Positions 1 to 8,603 of a stretch of DNA of 41,563 nt are shown one piece after another. The translations under genes were made by a program, and so were the position numbers. This DNA is from Firmicutes bacterium UBA5389 (GTDB taxonomy: Bacteria; Bacillota; DTU025), in NCBI GenBank assembly GCA_002409965.1, contig DHON01000039.1, positions 8,280-49,842 of the forward strand. Direction: 5' to 3'. The notes under the pieces are model-generated. The model did not search any database and was not told where the DNA came from. It saw nothing but the letters and a program-made list of their open reading frames with translations. The first letter of the stretch is position 1; every line of letters begins with the position of its first letter.

Positions 1-91
1 CGATTTCGGGAAGCAGGAAGGCGGGGGTAAGCTCAACAGACCGACTACGCGCGCATCGCCGACAGGTTGATGCTGTACCTATGGGGAGCGG

Positions 92-1834
92 TCACCACAT
101 TAGGCCCACTCGCAATTGGGATGGATGGACCCATTCGACCAGGCTACCGCCTTTGAACTCGTAACGAATCGATACCCGCGAGGATTGACCTGAGGAAACG
201 ACGGTCTTCTGCCAGTCAAGCACCAGGGGACCGAGGAACACTTCCACCCGCGCCGATAGCGCGGCTCGCAGACCCCAGTCGCAGCCTGTAGCTCCGGTGT
301 GAGCAGGGCTAAGTTCTTGGCGTGATGCGATTCCTTGGCGTGATGCGATTCCTGCGCCGACCCATGCGCGGGTGTTGAACGTCCGCGCGATGCTGACTTC
401 GCCCAGGACGTCCCAGCCGCCGTGATCGACGTTCGCCTGCACGTAGAGCTGACGAGCGGGCGAGATGGCTAGACTGAGGCTCTGGGGCGAGGCCTTCAGG
501 TAGTGCGGCTCGCGTACTGCAGAACCGGGTCCGTGCGGGTCGATCTGGAGGATCTCGCGGTAGAGAGTATGCAGCCAGAATTGGTCATCTATAGCCCTTC
601 CGTCAATGTCGGGGCCGACGAGTAGAACAGGCACCTTGACGTCACTGTCGGTCAGCCCGGTGTGACAGCCTGCGCGGCAGACCTTTGTGAGCAAGCCTTT
701 GGGCGGGTCGATTACGGCTACTACATCGCCGGACATGGGGCTTTCCATATAGCGGAATACCTGAACGGGAACCGCTGGGTAGCGGGATGCGGCGGTGAGG
801 TCCAGCCATGACTGGTCGGACAGGGGTTCGCCTGTGTAGCCCAGGTCCGAGTAGCCGAAGGGATCGCTGCCTTCGAATTCGTAGGCGATGCCGGCTGGAC
901 CCAGAGAGAACAGGACGTTGCCTCCCGTGTGGACTCCAACTACCAACTCCGGACCCGATCGATAGAAGGCGAAGTCGATCTCATCGCTATCAGCTAGCTT
1001 GGTTGCGATGCGTTTGGCGTGCGCGGGATCGCGCAGGTAGAGGTTGGGGTAGTAGCAGAACTGCGCTTCGCCCGCTGCTGCCTCGGCCATGGCCTTCTCG
1101 GGATTCACCATGCGATCGAAGTACGACATGCCGTGATCGGAGTAAAGGACCAGGTTGAACTGCTCTCCCCCCATTTGGAGCATTAGATTTCCGATGTACG
1201 AGTCGAGCTGCATCACGCTCGCCTGCTGTGATTGCTTCCCGAACACGTGTCCCCGTAGGTCGGTGGCGAACCAGAAGAACTGGACCACGTTGTAGTCGCG
1301 CAAGAGCCTCGGCACGTTGAGCAAGCTCCATCCAGATAGCCATTCCAGTCCGGGCAGAGCGTGAACCGGCTGAGTCAGTACATATCGAGGCATGTTCGAG
1401 AACAGGTCTACTACAGTCTGTACATGACTCGCATACAGACCAGTATTCGGGTTGACGTACTCACATGCGACCGGGTAGGAATCAGACACCTCGCCTCCAT
1501 TCACCAGCCTGGGGTAGAGCATCTCCGTTCCTGGGACGAACGGGGATACAGCGCGACGGACGATTTTGCCGCCCTTGAAAGCTGCTTCGATATTGGGCAG
1601 CCGGCCTGAGTCGTAAAGCTCAAAGAATGCTTTGGATGATACTGCATCCAGGTGAATGACGAGGTACGGCGCGCGGCCTTCAGAGGGCTGCGGCAAGGCG
1701 GCTGTCGCGGCGATTCCCGCGGCCGGACAGAGAGTAGACCACATGCATGCGCATATGAGAACCAAGGCTGCGACTGCGATGCGATTGGAGAGCCTAATTC
1801 GGTTTTCCACGTCTGGCTGGTGCGACACGAGCAT
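92..1834 (-). CDS. Exported type I phosphodiesterase / alkaline-phosphatase-fold hydrolase
   Basis: Predicted secreted metal-dependent phosphodiesterase or phosphatase of the alkaline phosphatase superfamily. A hydrophobic signal segment (AVAALVLICACMWS) is followed by the superfamily start motif VIHLDAVSSKAF, a probable Thr nucleophile region (VPGTEMLYPRL), the metal-binding YSDHGM and a late CHTGL segment. The C-terminal 130 residues after the catalytic domain are rich in alternating polar/hydrophobic strands and end in Trp, unlike the usual family end; their role is unknown. The ATG at 1834 is preferred because GGAAAGG lies 5 nt upstream and leaves a normal signal-peptide n-region; a TTG at 1909 and ATGs at 1873 and 1867 are alternatives. 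The gene stands alone on the minus strand. An in-frame 18-bp tandem duplication lies in the tail. The fold is fairly sure, the substrate unknown. Confidence 0.78.
   Translation of the reverse strand: MLVSHQPDVENRIRLSNRIAVAALVLICACMWSTLCPAAGIAATAALPQPSEGRAPYLVIHLDAVSSKAFFELYDSGRLPNIEAAFKGGKIVRRAVSPFVPGTEMLYPRLVNGGEVSDSYPVACEYVNPNTGLYASHVQTVVDLFSNMPRYVLTQPVHALPGLEWLSGWSLLNVPRLLRDYNVVQFFWFATDLRGHVFGKQSQQASVMQLDSYIGNLMLQMGGEQFNLVLYSDHGMSYFDRMVNPEKAMAEAAAGEAQFCYYPNLYLRDPAHAKRIATKLADSDEIDFAFYRSGPELVVGVHTGGNVLFSLGPAGIAYEFEGSDPFGYSDLGYTGEPLSDQSWLDLTAASRYPAVPVQVFRYMESPMSGDVVAVIDPPKGLLTKVCRAGCHTGLTDSDVKVPVLLVGPDIDGRAIDDQFWLHTLYREILQIDPHGPGSAVREPHYLKASPQSLSLAISPARQLYVQANVDHGGWDVLGEVSIARTFNTRAWVGAGIASRQGIASRQELSPAHTGATGCDWGLRAALSARVEVFLGPLVLDWQKTVVSSGQSSRVSIRYEFKGGSLVEWVHPSQLRVGLMW
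316..351. repeat. Perfect 18-bp tandem duplication inside the phosphodiesterase gene
   Basis: Two identical 18-bp units (cttggcgtgatgcgattc) occupy 316-333 and 334-351. They duplicate six residues (GIASRQ) in frame in the C-terminal tail of the protein. Perfect identity suggests recent slippage. Confidence 0.9.
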
Positions 1835-2021
1835 CCTCGCCTTTCCGGCACAGGCCGAGATCTGCATTGACATCGGGTGTTGGCGACAATCTTCGAATAA
1901 TCTACCCAAGGCCTGTTGAATCCATTCCTGGACGTTTGGCCTGAGTCATCTCGCCCAGGGTAATCAGGCTACCCGCACCCGGGCCCAAGCGCAAAGCGAA
2001 TCCCCGCGTGCGTGGGGTATC

Positions 2022-2050
2022 TTGACGCACTGGGTGCGATGGGATAGCAT
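2022..2050 (+). promoter_or_regulatory. SigA-type promoter for the cation diffusion facilitator gene
   Basis: TTGACG at 2022-2027 and TAGCAT at 2045-2050 are separated by exactly 17 nt. The predicted transcript would carry a leader of about 205 nt before the ATG at 2264. Confidence 0.6.
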
Positions 2051-2263
2051 AAATCGTGAACGAAACCCCGGTACCGAGCACTCCCATCGCGCATGATGAG
2101 ATCTGCTCAGAGCAGGCGCCTGCACCGTATCCTGGTGAGGCGCTGGGCCCAAAGGGGCAGCGGGTGTCCGATACGTACGGCGCTCGCGGGACTGCGATCC
2201 ATCCACAGGTCCCGCGGGTGCCGTTTCGCTATTTCACACACTGGATTTCGGGGGGATGTACAC
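2051..2263 (+). promoter_or_regulatory. Long structured 5' leader of the cation diffusion facilitator gene
   Basis: No gene is supported in the 429 bases between 1835 and 2263. The part downstream of the promoter holds several hairpins: CTGCT/AGCAG at 2103-2115, a 10-bp palindrome CAGGCGCCTG at 2113-2122, a two-part stem (CGCT/AGCG and GCCC/GGGC) at 2141-2162, and a perfect 8-bp stem CGCGGGAC/GTCCCGCG at 2185-2192 and 2209-2216. None is followed by a T-run, so a simple terminator is unlikely. A metal-sensing leader RNA (NiCo/czcD or manganese type) would fit the downstream gene, but I do not recognise the conserved motifs of either class. Confidence 0.35.
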
Positions 2264-3253
2264 ATGTCTGGCGGGGACGCCCGTGATGACAGGTTCAGGG
2301 AGGGGGAATCGGTGTCATGGCGCGGCATGGCGGCCAATCTTGCGCTGGTCGCGTTCAAGCTGACCGCAGGCATCATCGGCCATAGCGCTGCCATGGTGGC
2401 CGATGCCGCCCATTCGGCTTCGGACATGCTAGCGACGCTCGGAGTCATTGTGAGTTTCAGAATCTCGAAGCGACCAGCGGATGAGGATCATCCATACGGC
2501 CATGGAAAGGCTGAGCCGGTGGCGGCGAAGCTGGTAGGCGCCGTTCTGATCGTGGCTGGCGCAGGCATAGCCATCGAGGCCGTGCGTAGCATCATCGCGC
2601 GCGATTTCGTACGGCCCGGGCTCATTGCGTTGATAGCTGCAGTGGCCTCTATTGTAGTCAAGGAGGCCATGTACCAGGCTGCAGCGACTACGGCCAGGCG
2701 GATCAGGAGCAGCGCTCTCATGGCCGAGGCCTTGCACCACAGGTCAGACGCGTTGTCCTCTGTGGGCACGTTCGCAGGAATACTCGGAGGGCGACTCGGT
2801 CTGCCGGTCCTGGATCCGATTGCCGGTTTCATAGTGGCCGTGATGATCATCTGGATGGGGCTGAAGATTATCCGGGCTTCATCCGATGAGCTCATGGACG
2901 CGCAGACGGATCCGGAGATCGCGAATTCGGTGCGGGCGGCGACCTTGGGCGTCGAAGGAGTGTGCGATGTTCACTCAATCGCCACGCGCAGGTACGGCGG
3001 CGATTCATGTGTGGATCTGCGCATAGGAGTGGACCCTTCCATTTCGGTAGTGATGGGACATGAGATAGCGATGCAAGTGGAGAGGGCCATACGGGCCGAG
3101 TGCCCCAGTGTCCGTGATGTGCTGATTCACGTCGATCCTGAGAGCGTGCATGTGGACGATCCGGAGGGCCATCCGGCGCCCCTCTTAAGGCTGAATGGAT
3201 GTGAGAGCGCTTCTCAGGCAGCAAATGGGCCAAAGGGACAGTGTATGGAGTGA
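2264..3253 (+). CDS. Cation diffusion facilitator (CDF) family divalent-metal transporter
   Basis: Inner-membrane proton-coupled efflux carrier for divalent metals (Zn, Mn, Fe or Co/Ni; the ion cannot be chosen with confidence). Metal-site residues are visible: D47-x2-H50-x3-D54 in the second helix (DAAHSASD) and H158-x3-D162 (HHRSD) in the fifth. The family signature DHPYGHGKAE follows helix 2. A cytoplasmic ferredoxin-like C-terminal domain covers roughly residues 210-310. The ATG at 2264 is chosen because GGGGGG precedes it by 8-9 nt and the protein then has the normal family length (329 residues); the upstream open frame from 2093 is Arg/Ser-rich and non-membrane, typical of read-through of a leader. 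It has its own promoter and a long structured leader, suggesting metal-responsive control. Confidence 0.9.
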   Translation: MSGGDARDDRFREGESVSWRGMAANLALVAFKLTAGIIGHSAAMVADAAHSASDMLATLGVIVSFRISKRPADEDHPYGHGKAEPVAAKLVGAVLIVAGAGIAIEAVRSIIARDFVRPGLIALIAAVASIVVKEAMYQAAATTARRIRSSALMAEALHHRSDALSSVGTFAGILGGRLGLPVLDPIAGFIVAVMIIWMGLKIIRASSDELMDAQTDPEIANSVRAATLGVEGVCDVHSIATRRYGGDSCVDLRIGVDPSISVVMGHEIAMQVERAIRAECPSVRDVLIHVDPESVHVDDPEGHPAPLLRLNGCESASQAANGPKGQCME

Positions 3254-3347
3254 ACGCCTGTCAATCGCCTTCTCGGCTGTGTAGGATTCCCCAACGGCCC
3301 TGTAGAATGTAGAAGCATGATAGCGGGAATCGGGGGTTGGGTCGTCA

Positions 3348-4169
3348 TTGCGGAATACCGGGTCGGCAGTGGTCATTCTCTTGATCGTTGTGATGGTGAT
3401 CGCAGCTGCGATTGCGCTCGTCGCTCGGGCGCATCGGCAGGCGAGCGTAGCTCCGCTGCAATCCGCGGGCGAGCAGAGCCGTAGCAGTAGTCAGAGTCGA
3501 AGCCGGAGTCAAGCTCAGGGAGCTCAGGATCACTCGAGAGAGCTCGTCGCCGATGTTCATAGTGATGTACTGGCCGAACTAGGCGATGCCGACCGCGACC
3601 ACATGGAACGTGTCATCCTGGCCCTCGCCCAACGCTTCACTGATTGCTCGGTCAGGGGCGAACCCTTGCCGGCAGTGGAGGACGTCATCAGCGCATCGGG
3701 CGCACCCGATGCCGTCTCCAGCATTCTCAGCCGGCGCTCTGCCGGAGTTTTCATAACCGTCATCCGGAACAACGCTGTGCGCGCCTGCGTCGGATCAATA
3801 TGGCCGCATCTTCCCAGTCTGGCCCAGGAGATAGCCCACTTCGCCGCGGCCGCGGCGGCTCGCGACTTGAGGCGTTCTCCCATAGAGCCGTGGGAACTGG
3901 CCAAATGCGTCTATGCGGTATCGGTCGTGGGCCGTCTGGAACGGGTGCCGCCGGGCGTGTCCTGGGATCCCCGGTCCTACGGCGTATTCGTGCGAGCGGG
4001 GGAAAGGTCAGGCGTAATACTTCCGGGAGAAGCGCTCACCCATGCAAAACAAGTGAGCTGGGCGCTTTCAGAAGCAGGGATAGACGCGAGGATGCCGTAT
4101 GAGATGTACAGGTTCCAGACGGCCAAATTCGGAGGCTCGCTCAACTTGCGCGGCGGCCTCGGGCAGTAG
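3348..4169 (+). CDS. Membrane-anchored AMMECR1-domain protein
   Basis: An N-terminal transmembrane helix (about residues 7-29, AVVILLIVVMVIAAAIALVA) is followed by a Ser/Gln/Arg-rich linker (about 30-65) and a complete AMMECR1 domain (about 75-265). Domain hallmarks seen are GVFITVIRNNAVRACVGSI (family: GVFVTL..LRGCIGS), the PLAQEIA-like helix, and the YAVSVVGRLE and SGVILPGEA strands. The molecular role of AMMECR1 domains is unsettled; radical-SAM and dioxygenase partners are known elsewhere, none is here. The family is usually soluble, so the anchor is unusual. The only plausible upstream start is TTG 3348; a GTG at 3369 is an alternative. Twelve nt separate it from the alpha-2-macroglobulin gene, so the two are probably co-transcribed. 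Confidence 0.82.
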   Translation: MRNTGSAVVILLIVVMVIAAAIALVARAHRQASVAPLQSAGEQSRSSSQSRSRSQAQGAQDHSRELVADVHSDVLAELGDADRDHMERVILALAQRFTDCSVRGEPLPAVEDVISASGAPDAVSSILSRRSAGVFITVIRNNAVRACVGSIWPHLPSLAQEIAHFAAAAAARDLRRSPIEPWELAKCVYAVSVVGRLERVPPGVSWDPRSYGVFVRAGERSGVILPGEALTHAKQVSWALSEAGIDARMPYEMYRFQTAKFGGSLNLRGGLGQ

Positions 4170-4181
4170 GGGGTAGTTCAC

Positions 4182-7100
4182 ATGGTCACACGTAATCGCC
4201 TGGCGCTGGTCCGCATTCTGTGCATCGTGGGCATTCTGTTGGCCGCCGCTTGCTTGCTGGCGGTGACGCCTGCGCTTGCTGCCCGGCAAGCCTATGCGTG
4301 GATATTCGCCACGTCCCGGACATACCTTCCGGGGGAACAGGCTGAGCTGGGAGTGAGGGGAAGGGGAGTCAGCCAGCTCTATCTGGACATATATCGGTTT
4401 GACGGCGCGCGCCATTTCTCTCTGGGCGGCCCAGATGCCATGTGGAACATGAACCCCGCACGTCTGCCCGGGAGGCAGCTTGTGCGCACGGTTCGGGTGA
4501 GCGTCCCAAGTCCCGGCGGCTATCTGGAAGCGTCAGTCAAGCTGGATCCGCTGCCCCCGGGGGCGTATGTGGCTGTAACCCGGTCGAAGCAGCTGAAGCA
4601 GGCGGACACAGTGTGGTTCACCATCAGCGGAATCGGCCTCATATCCAAGCAGTCGACAGGGCGACTGCTGGTCTACGCGGTGGACCTTGCGGCCGGTGAG
4701 CCCGCTCCCGGCGTGCCTGTGCAAGTTCGGCTGATGGGGATGGGCGAAGAGAGCCAACCCGAAGTGACCAGCGGCATTACGGATGATTCGGGTCTGTTCT
4801 CCATCCGCCTTTCGACGCCTGCGGCGTCAGCCATGGTCACGGGCGGGCGGGGCGATGAGTTTGCCGTGCTCTACTCGTCCTATTGGTTCGACGCGCGGCA
4901 GCAGAAGGTCTACATCTACACGGATCGACCTATCTACCGGCCCGGCAATACTGTCTACTTTAAGGGAATAGCCAGGACCATCGGCGATTCGGGCTACACG
5001 ATTCCCGCGGGCCAACCCGTAAAGGTGGAGATCCGGGATTCCCGCGACAATGTCCTGTCCAAGCAGGAACTGGCCACAAACGACTGGGGATCTTTCCACG
5101 GTGAGTTCACCCTGGGCAGCGAACCGCCGCTGGGCGGCTATTCCATAGCTGCAACCATCGGCGGCGAGCAGCACTGGTCGAATTTCAGCGTGGCGGAGTA
5201 CCGCAAGCCCGAGTGGTCCGTGGATGTCCAGTTCGACCGCGACCGGCATGTAGCAGGCGACACGCTACAGGCCACGTGCGATGCGACATACTACTTCGGA
5301 GCGCCGGTTGCGAACGCCCGTGTGGAGTACCGGGTTTACCGCCAGCGCATTGGGTTTGTCGGTGCAGCGCCGTCAGGTACCGACAGCGATGGCGGCGGTT
5401 GGTCGGGCTACGACGACTACAGCGACTATGGCCACTACTACGAAGATTTCGTCATGTCAGGCGAGGCCGTCACCGATCCGCAGGGTCGGGCGCTGATCTC
5501 TTTTCAGGCGCCTCGCGCCGATGGTCACAACTACAAGTACATCCTGTCTGTGGACGTGGTCGACGCCACGAACAAGCGGGCATCGGGCAGTGGTTCGACC
5601 CTGGTTGCCATGGGATCGTTCGACATACACCTATCCACTTCCACCTACCTTGTGAACCCGGGCGATCTGTTCCAGGTTCGCGTCAAGACGGCGGCGTTGG
5701 ACGGCTCGGCTGTGGCCCGGGAACTCGAACTTGTCATGATGAAGAGGACGTACGACAGGAACGGATACACCGACACGCCAGTGACTGCGCGCACGGTGAA
5801 CACCCCGACCGCGGGCGAAGTCGCCGTGGACCTAGAGACGGCGGAGCCAGGCGGTTTCGTGCTGCTGGCGCAGGCGATAGACGAACGCGGGAACAAAATA
5901 GTGGCCGAGACGCACATATGGGCGTCGGATGCGGCAGGACGGCTTTCTGATCAATGGCGCAATGAGGTTGCATTGGTGTGCGACAAGTCAGACTACAAGG
6001 TTGGCGAGACGGCCAGGATTCTCATCACTGCTCCTGCAGACGTCTCTTCTGTGCTGCTTACGGTGGAAGACCGTGAGATCCGCCACGAGCGCGTGGTGCG
6101 ATTGGAGAACGGATCAGCCACAGTGGAACTGACTGTTCTTGAGGAGTACGCGCCCAACACCTACGTCACTGTCACAGCGGTCGCGTCTCGTGTGATGCAG
6201 ACGGTATCGCGAGGGATCTCGGTTGCGGCGCCTCAGACCGCCCTGACCGTGGAGATACAGCCCAACAAGGCGTCGTATCGCCCCGGCGAGACGGCCACCT
6301 ATCTGGTGAAGACCACGAACGCCGAGGGCGATGCCGTGCAGGCCGAGATATCTTTCGCCCTTGTGGACGAATCGATATACGCTGTTCGGCCCGACACCAC
6401 CCCGGATATCGGCAAGTTCTTCCATGGGCGCCGTGAGAGGTCAGTAAGCACCGAAAACTCGTTCCCGGCGACCTACTACGGCGGGGCCGACAAGGAGGGC
6501 GGGGCCGAGAGCGCCCGCAAGTACTTCCCCGACACTGCCGTGTGGTTCCCATCGGTGGTGACTGACGCAAACGGCCATGCGGTGCTGCGTGTGACGATGC
6601 CGGATTCGCTTACGACGTGGAGAGCCACGGTGAGGGCGCACGCGCGTTCGACCATGGTGGGGCAGGCACAGCAGAAGGTGGTTGTCACGGTGCCCCTCTC
6701 CGCGAGGCTGGGGCTTCCTAGGCACTACACCCTGGGCGATCGGGCGATGGTGGCGGGCGTGGTGCACAATGACACCAACCGCGCGCGACGGGCGGCGGTG
6801 ACGCTCCGGGCCGACGGAGCCGATATCATAGGGCGGGCGAAGCAGTACGTATCAGTCCCGGCGCACGGTCAAGCCTCAGTGGAGTGGGAGATCCAGCCCC
6901 GCTCTGTGGGCCGGACCACTCTGTCGATGCGCGCGAGATCCTGGTTCCTCACGGACGCGGTGGAGATGACCGTTCCCGTGTTGCCATTCGGGGAGCAGAC
7001 GGAGCGTGTGTGGGCGGGCGAAGCGCGCCCTGCCGATGCATCTGGAGCGCTGCTTGAGTTCGAGTTGCCCGAAGACGCGCTTGGGGGCGCTACCCGCGTG

Positions 7101-8597
7101 CAGCTGGAGGTATCGCCGGGCTACGCTGGCGTGGTCCAGCAGGCCCTGGAGTTCCTGGTGAACTACCCCTATGGGTGTGTGGAGCAGACTATGAGCGCGT
7201 TCATGCCGGATGTTGTTGCCTGCCGGGCGTTCACGCAGCTGAATGTGCCTGCGCCGCGCAGCCAGGGAGAGATCGCCCGGATGGTTGACTCAGGCCTTGC
7301 CAGGCTGTACAAGTATCAGCATCGCGACGGAGGGTTTGGGTGGTGGGAGTTCGATCAGAGCGATGCGTGGATGACGTCATACGTCCTTTTCGGGCTGGAC
7401 AGGGCCAAGGCGGCAGGGTTCGACGTGAGCGAACAGGCGATAGAAGCGGCCGTTGGCTACATGTCCGAATCCCTGGCGCGCGCCGGGGCGGTCAACGCCA
7501 GGGAATACGCGTTCTCCGCGTTCGTTCTGGCAGAGTACGGCCGGCTGGAGGATGCGTCCCTCGACAAGTTCGTCCGGTTTGCCAAGCAATCGCTGGGAGC
7601 CAGCGCCGGCAGCGACCCGCTCACTGTTGCGTACATCACCCTGGCGGCGTCATGCGTGGGCCAGGATGAGCTGGCGACCGCCGGGGCGCAGCGGCTGGGC
7701 GCCATGGCCGCCCGCGATTCGGGGCAGGCCTACTGGCGGACTCAGAATGCGGAATGCTGGTGGCGGAACGAAACCGCCGAGAGCACGGCCTGGGCCATGA
7801 TGGCGCTTCTTAGGGCCGACCCAGGCAGCCCGCTGCTGCCCGAAGCGGCTCGACATCTGGCAACCGCTCGCACCGGATCGCAGTGGCGTTCCACTCGGGA
7901 ATCGGCCGCGGCCGTGCTGGCCCTGGTTGAATACATGATCCAGGCGGGCGATGATGTGCTGTCTGAGCGGAAGGCCGTGGTCAGCGTGAACGGCAAAGAG
8001 ACTGTGAGCACGACCCTGGGTTCGATTGTGATCGATCCCGACCTGATCGTGCCCGGGCGTAACGTGATCTCACTGACCGCTCAGGGCGGCACGCTCCTCT
8101 ACTCAGCGCGGGCCGTCTGGTACGCGCCGCAGGAGCGCATGGAAGCCGGCGGAGACTGCGCTGTGATAACTCGCGAGTACTTCCGGATTGATCGGAACAC
8201 CCCGGCTCCCAAGGGGCAGAAATACGCCGTGAGCCCCATCGATGGCGAGGTTCGCGTGCGCGAAGAGCTGTTGGTGCGCGTGACTGTGCAGGCCTTGACC
8301 GACATGGAGTACATGGCGTTTGAAGATCCGCTGCCTTCGGGATTCGAAATATCCGAGGAGACGGTTGATGCCTACTCCTGGAACTACTGGTACGATCGGA
8401 GCGAAGCCCGCGACAGCAAGATGGTGATATTCGCCACGCGCATCGCCGCCGGAAAGGTCCGGACATTCGAATACATCGTGGTTCCTGAAAGGCCGGGCTC
8501 GTACAGGGTCATGCCCACACAGGCATGGTCCATGTACTACCCCGACCTGCGCGCACGCGGAAACAGCTCAGCGATCAAGGTAACTGGCTCGAGGTGA
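4182..8597 (+). CDS. Bacterial alpha-2-macroglobulin with intact thioester
   Basis: Large exported protease-trapping protein. A signal peptide (about 1-33, ending PALA) leads into macroglobulin-like beta domains, including the DRPIYRPGNTVYFKG segment typical of the family. A Gly/Asp/Tyr-rich stretch (SDGGGW...YDDYSDYGHYY, about residues 402-427) may be a flexible loop. The A2M domain is seen as WFPSVVTDANG...MPDSLTTWRATVRA (about 787-820). The thioester motif GCVEQT is intact, with Cys999 and Gln1002 for covalent capture, followed by the alpha-alpha toroid helices. Length (1471) is normal for bacterial family members. A2M usually partners the peptidoglycan synthase PBP1C; that gene is absent here and the neighbours are an anchored AMMECR1 protein and VanW. 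AGGGGGT upstream supports ATG 4182. No Cys follows the signal cleavage site, so it is not an obvious lipoprotein. Confidence 0.92.
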   Translation: MVTRNRLALVRILCIVGILLAAACLLAVTPALAARQAYAWIFATSRTYLPGEQAELGVRGRGVSQLYLDIYRFDGARHFSLGGPDAMWNMNPARLPGRQLVRTVRVSVPSPGGYLEASVKLDPLPPGAYVAVTRSKQLKQADTVWFTISGIGLISKQSTGRLLVYAVDLAAGEPAPGVPVQVRLMGMGEESQPEVTSGITDDSGLFSIRLSTPAASAMVTGGRGDEFAVLYSSYWFDARQQKVYIYTDRPIYRPGNTVYFKGIARTIGDSGYTIPAGQPVKVEIRDSRDNVLSKQELATNDWGSFHGEFTLGSEPPLGGYSIAATIGGEQHWSNFSVAEYRKPEWSVDVQFDRDRHVAGDTLQATCDATYYFGAPVANARVEYRVYRQRIGFVGAAPSGTDSDGGGWSGYDDYSDYGHYYEDFVMSGEAVTDPQGRALISFQAPRADGHNYKYILSVDVVDATNKRASGSGSTLVAMGSFDIHLSTSTYLVNPGDLFQVRVKTAALDGSAVARELELVMMKRTYDRNGYTDTPVTARTVNTPTAGEVAVDLETAEPGGFVLLAQAIDERGNKIVAETHIWASDAAGRLSDQWRNEVALVCDKSDYKVGETARILITAPADVSSVLLTVEDREIRHERVVRLENGSATVELTVLEEYAPNTYVTVTAVASRVMQTVSRGISVAAPQTALTVEIQPNKASYRPGETATYLVKTTNAEGDAVQAEISFALVDESIYAVRPDTTPDIGKFFHGRRERSVSTENSFPATYYGGADKEGGAESARKYFPDTAVWFPSVVTDANGHAVLRVTMPDSLTTWRATVRAHARSTMVGQAQQKVVVTVPLSARLGLPRHYTLGDRAMVAGVVHNDTNRARRAAVTLRADGADIIGRAKQYVSVPAHGQASVEWEIQPRSVGRTTLSMRARSWFLTDAVEMTVPVLPFGEQTERVWAGEARPADASGALLEFELPEDALGGATRVQLEVSPGYAGVVQQALEFLVNYPYGCVEQTMSAFMPDVVACRAFTQLNVPAPRSQGEIARMVDSGLARLYKYQHRDGGFGWWEFDQSDAWMTSYVLFGLDRAKAAGFDVSEQAIEAAVGYMSESLARAGAVNAREYAFSAFVLAEYGRLEDASLDKFVRFAKQSLGASAGSDPLTVAYITLAASCVGQDELATAGAQRLGAMAARDSGQAYWRTQNAECWWRNETAESTAWAMMALLRADPGSPLLPEAARHLATARTGSQWRSTRESAAAVLALVEYMIQAGDDVLSERKAVVSVNGKETVSTTLGSIVIDPDLIVPGRNVISLTAQGGTLLYSARAVWYAPQERMEAGGDCAVITREYFRIDRNTPAPKGQKYAVSPIDGEVRVREELLVRVTVQALTDMEYMAFEDPLPSGFEISEETVDAYSWNYWYDRSEARDSKMVIFATRIAAGKVRTFEYIVVPERPGSYRVMPTQAWSMYYPDLRARGNSSAIKVTGSR

Positions 8598-8603
8598 CGG
8601 TAG

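Noticed and set aside
1..157. Possible tail of a plus-strand gene (frame ending at 155-157, with segment YARIADRLMLYLWGAVTT).
   Set aside because: The frame is broken by a stop at 28-30 and would run about 65 nt into the convergent phosphodiesterase gene; no family is recognised.
2093..2263. N-terminal extension of the CDF protein.
   Set aside because: It is Arg/Ser-rich, unlike the family, and the strong site is before 2264.
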